A DNA stretch of 64,000 nt from assembly GCA_025617375.2 (NCBI GenBank), contig JAMYGW020000006.1, positions 501,001 through 565,000 of the forward strand, written 5' to 3'. The position numbers and the translations under genes are program-made. Source of the stretch: Acarospora socialis. Taxonomy: Eukaryota > Ascomycota > Lecanoromycetes > Acarosporales > Acarosporaceae. Shown here piece by piece: positions 58,117 through 64,000 of this stretch. Position 1 is the first letter of the stretch. The number at the start of each line of letters is the position of its first letter. A model generated the notes under the pieces. That model made no database searches. It saw only the letters and a list, made by a program, of their open reading frames with translations, and was not told where the DNA came from.

Positions 58117-58744
58117 ATCTTGGTCCAGCGACAAGCTCGTGTAACTGATGTGTTTGTAGGCAGCGAAAGCTCGGATCGGAGGACAAGGGACACGCGTCGT
58201 TCCAGGCGATGACGATAATTTGCGAGCGGACCCCTTTTATACTTTGTATCGGACGGAAACAATTCTTGGTTATTTGAGCGTTGCATCTGGTGGTATTTCA
58301 GAGGAGTCCATATCGGAAGAGGATCCAGGCTGGATATGTCAGCGCTTTGCTCTCGTAGACACAGCCTTATTTAGGCTTGTCGAAGGATTGAGCTCTAGAT
58401 AGATTGAGACGATAATGCTTAGTGAGATGGGGAGGGTGGTGTTAGATAAGGCACGATCTGAGGCATCTGGAACCAACTCTATCGTGCATCAGAAACTATA
58501 CTCAGTGTCCAAGAGCACTGAATTTGACCCTCTGCCACTATTACAACCAAAATGGCTCCGTACAATTCAATTGCACGTAAGAAGTCGCTCGTCGTCCGTC
58601 CTTTGGACCCCACGCTTAACCATCGCTGACTCATCCGCTAAGCGGTCGATACCCGGCACCTCACTTCCACTCCTCCATCTCGACACCTACCCATTTCACT
58701 CTTCGAATTCCTCCACCGCCCATCACCTCTACAGCCTTCACAAC
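58117..58744. other. Intergenic
   Basis: A frame open from 58415 runs into the next gene but lacks family resemblance before 58745, so I treat it as 5' UTR or non-coding. A pyrimidine-rich leader precedes the ATG at 58745. Confidence 0.5.
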
Positions 58745-59297
58745 ATGTCGCTCATACGGCCCCAGCGCGCCATACGCGCCAGCTGTCTCCTCCGCCCTAC
58801 CAGCACCATTGCCGCCTCCTCATCCTCCACCTTCTCCCCATCGACCCACAGCCGGCGCCACATCTCCGCAACCCCAACGCGCGCATCCTCCTCCGGCGCG
58901 CACGAAGACCACTACGATCCGCCCTCCGGCTGGCTGTGGGGGATCCCGCCGGGCGAGAAATATAAGAAGGAGGGGTGGGAGAACATTTGGTACTGGGGAT
59001 TCTTTGGGTCCTTGGGGCTGGGGGTAGTGGCTTATGCGTACAAGCCGGATACTTCGTGAGTGTTCATTTTCGTATTGAGTGGACGAAGGATGGAGGGGTG
59101 GAAGGGAAGATGTGGAAAGGGAATTGGTGGAAGAGGCATGGAGAGGATGGGTTCAAAGGGGAGGCTAATGCGTGGTGTCCCGCGGCAATAGGATACAGAC
59201 GTGGGCGCTCGAGGAGGCGAGGAGGCGGTTAGAGGCCGAGGGCATCTTGCCGGATCCGTCGCCGTCGCCGTCGACATCGACGTCGGGGAAGAAGTAG
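58745..59297 (+). CDS. Mitochondrial complex I ESSS subunit (NDUFB11 type)
   Basis: An accessory membrane-arm subunit of NADH:ubiquinone oxidoreductase. Two exons, 58745-59055 and 59192-59297, with a 136-bp intron, give 138 residues. The N-terminus (MSLIRPQRAIRASCLLRPTS ... RRHISATP) is a mitochondrial presequence. The conserved core is HYDPPSGWLWGIPPGEKY, KEGWENIWYWGFFGSLGLG and a single TM helix. The intron joins ...PDTS to IQTWALEEARRRLEAEGIL, the family's C-terminal helix. This supports the acceptor at 59191, not the tag-like site 6 bp downstream. A Ser/Pro tail (CCG/TCG codon run) ends the protein. Confidence 0.92.
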
Positions 59298-60967
59298 TGC
59301 GCCCAGATGCTATGGGTTGCGGGATGCAGGACTCTGCATGGATGGTTGAGTGTCGAGACGATTGGGATGGAGGTGGAGAATGGACTTTGGTGAGGATAGC
59401 AGAAAGTCAAGGAAGAATGTACATATCAGGAGTCTGAGTTTATACCGTGTTGCGAAGGGGACTGATAGCCGCTTGTTTCTTATGACTTCCCTACTGGAAG
59501 TCTCGTCCGTTGCCTTTTCTGACAAACTTGTGCGCAGCGATGCCACCATTTGGCAAAGCCATGTGAGAGCTGAACAGCCACTCATGTCTCGTCAAATTCG
59601 TTCGTGACTACGAGCTTGCCGTCATTGAAGCCTTTAGAACTGGTATCAACCTTGAGATCCAAGCACGCCTCCATCCATCCCGGGTTCCCTCCATATTCTT
59701 TCGGCTGTCAGACCATACATTGTCAAAGACCAGAATAATATACACCCCAAGCTCATTTCTTCTTCAACCACATAGTACCAATATCTCCCTCTCCCTCCGA
59801 GTCAATTATCCAAGCCCCATGCCACTTCGATATCAACTGCCTTCAACCTGAGCCCCTCAGTCGCCTGTCTCCTCACGCCACCAGAATCTATAGCCTCCCA
59901 ACTCCCAGCCACAATCCGATCGAATACATATCTCCCATTGTACAGAAAACGAACTCAACATTTCAATTTGCCCTTTTTCGGCTAGTGGCAGGCGAATGGC
60001 ATTAGTCGTCGTCTTCCTGGATACCTTATCTATCAGAATTGCTTATCTTAGCAATCGAGTATAGGTGGGGTCCATTCGTGGGGATATGATCAAGCACGTC
60101 CATGGACGGACGAGTTCTCGAAGAAGAGCACACGTAGCAAGTGGGTAAGGGTTGGAACATGAGTTGTACTCGAACGTTTTACGGATTACGTTCTCAACGC
60201 TGGCGACTGGATTGAATATAGATAGGGATTTTTGAGGTCGACGTAGGGTTTCGTACCTCGAACGCCCCCCAGGTGAACATAGTCAAAGCTAAGCGTGCTC
60301 TATGAAGAAGGTAGAAATGGGTGCTCGCTGACGTCGACCATGTCGGTGCGATACGGACATGAGCATTTGGAGCTGACAGGGAGAACTATTCTCGCACCGG
60401 CTTGTTCAGTAGTGAGAAGATATGTACAGAGTTTTAAGTACAGCACTGAGCTCTCTCCCTGAGAACGAACGCTAATGTGCTAATACAACCCCGCCTTGAA
60501 AGAGAAAGAATGAGAAAGCCGATTGTCTATCCCGCCGTACCAGAGTTCGATGGATCCCCCTGCGAAGTGTTGATGCCCTACAATCTCCCAGTATGCCGAG
60601 CGCGGATACAGAGGCCGAAAAGCTCTGATGACGCCTGGACGCTCCGAGTAAGTGCGATGATTGTTGTACAATGAAACAAATGAAAAACAAGCGTGCGTCA
60701 GCCGGTGTATCGGAACTCCCTCGAACCACGCTCACGTGCGCAGGGCGGACAAGGCGTGAATACACGCAAGAAAGGAGGTTTGCAATGTTGTGCTGAAGGG
60801 TTTTGTCGGAGAGTAAGCGAATGTTATGCTCGTAGTAGTAGACGTAGAGAAGTACTGCCAACTGTTCGCATTGCTACAGTTATCGACCTAATGCTGGTCA
60901 TGTTTCTAGCCTTATCCAAATCCCGTACTGATCAAGTTGATGCGGTATTAGTATGCTGTGGCGCAGG
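59298..60967. other. Intergenic between convergent genes, 1.7 kb
   Basis: The longest gene-free gap on the right side. It holds the 3' ends of the ESSS and Ca2+-ATPase genes. Reading frames up to 129 codons occur on both strands but have no recognisable motifs. A non-coding RNA or small gene cannot be excluded. No tRNA is seen. Confidence 0.45.
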
Positions 60968-63900
60968 TCATGGTTTGTCAAACTTTGGTGTAGCCTCTCT
61001 GACTTGACTGGGCGGCGCCCCCAATGAATGAGGGTCCTTGACGATGATGGGATCCTTATCCTCCGTATCGGGGTGTACTGATATTCCTTCTTCCATTTCC
61101 AGGTCCGACCGGTTACGAGCGCGGGTGCCTCTGGCTGATTCATCTTCTCCATGACCACGGTCAATTGGCGACCAACCGGCAATGCTGCCTGCGATAACGC
61201 CTGCCATAGCAGCGGCCGGAGCAAACGCAGAGTTTGATCTAGATCTCCCCCGCCGTTGCGATCGAGATCCAGGTGAAGGAGGAGACGGGCTTCCGGATTC
61301 GACACCTTGACGATCACCGGACGGTGTCAGCGGAGGCACGGAATCGTTCCTCGTCTTGGAACCACTTCTGGAACGCGGCAACAATGTCTGTCGCGGATGT
61401 TGTAGTCTGTACTTTAGCACGTTCAGCCGACCTCCTCGTAAGGTCTTGAGGAAGGTCAATTCCTCTCGAATTTCTTCGAAGGGGTCCCAATCATATCGCC
61501 GATCCTCATCCGAAATAAGAAGTTGCGGGGTTTGCTTCCGATGCAGCCGACTTGGTATGAGCTTCCTTATGAGCTCATCAGGAATAAGACGTATTATGAC
61601 GGCAATAGGTATGGACAGCGCTCCTAAAATTAGCGAGTAGGCCCACTGCGCCCCATTCAGCCGGAAGACTGCGAAAGCTCTGCCTCCAACGAAGACAATC
61701 ATGACTTGACCGGCGACAATTATGAACTGGATGCCAATGAAGAAATAGTTATGTTGAATCCCTTCGAAGATGTTGAACTTGTTGTCAAGACGACGGGAGC
61801 TGGTTCATGTCAGCTATGATCGCTCACGAGCCATGTTTGCAAGAACTAACTTGTACTGATTGAAGATCTGCATCCAAACGAAGGTGTTGAAAACTAAAGT
61901 TTGCAACTGCTGTTGTTCCCCTTCGGAATCATACGAGAGGATCGAGGCGCCAGCAAAGTAGAGGATAAAGGTAACGACCAGCTGATAGATTGACTGGCCG
62001 ATGATCATTTTCCACATCGTCAAGGTGATGAGCGGTGCCGATTTTGGTTCAGGCTTCCGATTTAGAATGCTCGGCATCGGAGGGTCCGTCGCAAGGGCCA
62101 GGGCAGCAAGGGTATCCATGATCAGGTTGACCCACAAGAGCTGCACAGCAGTTAGAACGGAAGACTCGGTGTCGCTTGACACAGCCGACACGAAGGTTAG
62201 AACGACGGCGGTGATGTTCACGGTTACTTGGAACTAAGGTCATTAGTAGAATTCATGGGAATTCTCCAGCTTCACGAACCTGCAGGAATTTCTTCACCGA
62301 ATCATTCACCGCTCTCCCCCACATGATCGCCTTCACAATTGATGCAAAGTTGTCGTCCATCAATATGATGGCCGAAGCTTCTTTAGCAACCTCCGTCCCA
62401 GCAATACCCATCGAGAATCCTACATCAGCTGTTTTCAACGCTGGTGCATCATTTGTCCCATCACCAGTTACAGCCACGGTTTCGCCGAGCTTCCGTAGCC
62501 GCTCCACTAAGATACGTTTATCTTCAGGGCTTGATCTTGCCAGAACCTGTAGCTTTGGGATAGTCTGATCCATCTCAGTGGCAGGCAACCTCCGGAACTT
62601 GGGGCCTTCCATTACCAGACCTCCAGGGGTATAGATACCACACTCTTTAGCTATGGCCGTTGCCGTCAAGATGTTGTCGCCGGTAACCATGCGGACATAC
62701 ACACCAGCGTCTTGGCAGGTACGCACAGCTGCCGCCACCCCTTCCCGCAGCGGATCCTGGATACCAACAACTGCAAGGAATACCATATCCTGGAAGACCT
62801 TATCGAACACTGCCAACTGTGGATTGTCGGGCTGTGTCGCTACGCCTCTTGGTGGCCATTCCTCAAAATCTCGATACAGAAGTCCGATGGTCCGCAAAGA
62901 ACGCGATGCATAGTGCGTGATGGCTCCACTGAGAGAGTCAACATCCTCGAGCGTGATGGATGTCTCGGACACCCCGTTTCCAGGGTCGCGGATGATTCGA
63001 GTGCATTTCCCCAATAAAATCTCCGACGCGCCCTTGACGTACAACCTGAATTTGTTGTTGTTCAGCTTCACAACCGATGCCATACACTTTCGAGCAGAGT
63101 CGAATGGGACAATCTGAACAGTGATGGCGTTGGACCTCTCCTCTCCAACTGGACCCATCCCAAGATAATCTCGAGCAAAGCCAAGCAGGGCGGTCTCAGT
63201 TTTGGATCCGATGAACGTCTGTTTGCCATCTTGCTCTCCTTCAAAAGCCGTAGAGTTGATCACGATGGATTGCTTTAAGAGATCTCTGACATCCTTATCG
63301 AGCATCGATACAAAGTCAACCGTCGAGACCTCCTCAATATCTTCATCCGAAGTCACTTGCTTTCCATTCGACGATGATTCAGCGCCGGGAACTTCAGCCG
63401 TCTTCTTGTCACTAAATCGATAGGCAGTCCCCAGCGTGCCGGCCACAACCGTCATTTTGTTTTGGGTAAGCGTTCCGGTCTTATCGGAGCAAACCGTGGT
63501 CGCGTTCCCCATAGTCTCGCAAGCTCGCAGCAACCGAACCAGATTGTTGTCCTTGAGCATTCTCGTCGTTGCAAATGCCAAAGCTAGCGTCACTGCCAAG
63601 GGCAAGCCTTCCGGGACTGCGACAACAACAACCGTTACCGCCACGATGAAGATCTGAAGGAATTGCTGGCCCTTCTCAGACGGACTGCCGTGGTTGCGAG
63701 GAAGACCGGCCAGGAACTTGATAAGAGCTACCACGAAAAGGAGAAGACCTGCGGCTAAACCGAGCTTGGCGATATACTCAGCAAGCACGTTGAGTTTCGA
63801 TTGCAGAGGCGTGGTCTGCGCGGGTTCGCGGAGAGCCATCATCATCTTGCCGTAGCTCGAATTGACACCCACCGATGTCACGAGGAAGGTGCCGATCCCC

Positions 63901-64000
63901 TCCGTTACCTTAGCTCCTGAGAGTATGAACGGATCCATTTTAGCAACATTTTCATGCGCTTCAATGGCTCGGTAGACGTCGTCACCAGGCCGCTTCTTCA
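60968..64000 (-). CDS. PMC1: P-type Ca2+-ATPase, PMC1/PMCA type (5' end beyond window)
   Basis: Pumps Ca2+ out of the cytosol, into the vacuole in fungi. Partial: the window lacks the N-terminus, starting inside ...KKRPGDDVYRAIEAHENV. Exons here are 62280-64000 (continuing right), 61851-62233 and 60968-61799, with introns of 46 and 51 bp, for about 978 residues. Motifs in order: the TM4 Ca-site region VVVVAVPEGLPLAVTLALAF, phosphorylation site CSDKTGTLTQNKM, nucleotide-binding FRLYVKGASEILLGKC, VRMVTGDNILTA, hinge TGDGTNDAPALK, and TM5-6 LLWVNLIMDTLAALALATDP, which places it in the PMCA branch (IIB). FNQYNSRRLDNKFNIFEG is rebuilt across the last intron. The C-terminal 200 residues are Ser/Arg-rich and may hold a regulatory tail. 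The name is by similarity. Confidence 0.93.

Noticed and set aside
59240-59290. CCG/TCG triplet repeat as a functional microsatellite
   Set aside because: It is the coding Ser/Pro tail of the complex I subunit.
60472-61007. Possible gene in the gap before the Ca2+-ATPase
   Set aside because: Frames on both strands overlap with no shared motif, and part lies in the ATPase 3' region.
1-64000. CRISPR array, tRNA, rRNA, biosynthetic cluster
   Set aside because: No regularly spaced short repeats, cloverleaf-like sequence or rRNA stretch was noticed by eye, and the genes do not form a pathway.

Overview
The window looks like nuclear DNA of a filamentous ascomycete (Pezizomycotina). The genes have short spliceosomal introns, mostly 46-260 bp with GTNNGT donors. 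The proteins are fungal in type, for example SFH1 with a C-terminal GATA-like finger, an Rpn13, a SCY1 pseudokinase and Cys-rich surface proteins. The AT-rich block is built of LTR retrotransposons decayed by RIP-like C-to-T mutation. I cannot name the genus.

The window has two compartments. Positions 1 to about 23310 are very AT-rich, contain almost no CpG, and hold only fossil LTR elements nested in one another. At the left, a minus-strand Ty3/Gypsy copy (family A) interrupts a plus-strand family A copy that ends at 6755. A Ty1/Copia element follows from 6756. It is interrupted at 10704 by a minus-strand Gypsy of a second family (B, 10704-22977). The right-hand LTR of B is itself interrupted by a complete-length family A copy (16684-22900) with a 5-bp target duplication. 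Both Gypsy families carry a Cys-rich reading frame on the antisense strand between integrase and the 3' LTR.

From about 23310 to 64000 the base composition is ordinary and genes are dense, with 16 supported protein genes. In order they are: a DHA1-type MFS exporter (+); an SV2-like MFS transporter (-); ribosomal protein uL6/RPL9 (-) with a GC-AG intron; an unknown small protein with a PPxY motif (+); RSC subunit SFH1 (-); proteasomal ubiquitin receptor RPN13 (-), divergent from ribosomal protein eL6/RPL6 (+); a fatty-acid-hydroxylase/sterol-desaturase-like membrane protein (-); a large alpha/beta hydrolase (+); a membrane-anchored glutaredoxin (+); dipeptidyl peptidase III (-); a mitochondrial branched-chain aminotransferase (-); a SCY1-like pseudokinase (+); two Cys-rich surface proteins (+); the complex I ESSS subunit (+); and a PMC1-type Ca2+-ATPase (-) that runs off the right edge.

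The genes are mostly housekeeping: translation, proteasome, chromatin remodelling, amino-acid metabolism, respiration and calcium transport. The two transporters sit nearest the repeat block. I see no operon-like logic, biosynthetic cluster, CRISPR array, tRNA or rRNA. The most unusual signals are the antisense frames shared by the Gypsy families, the mutation signature (CpG and CpC lost, CpA kept), the TATA core shared by the LTRs of two families, and the GC-AG intron in RPL9.
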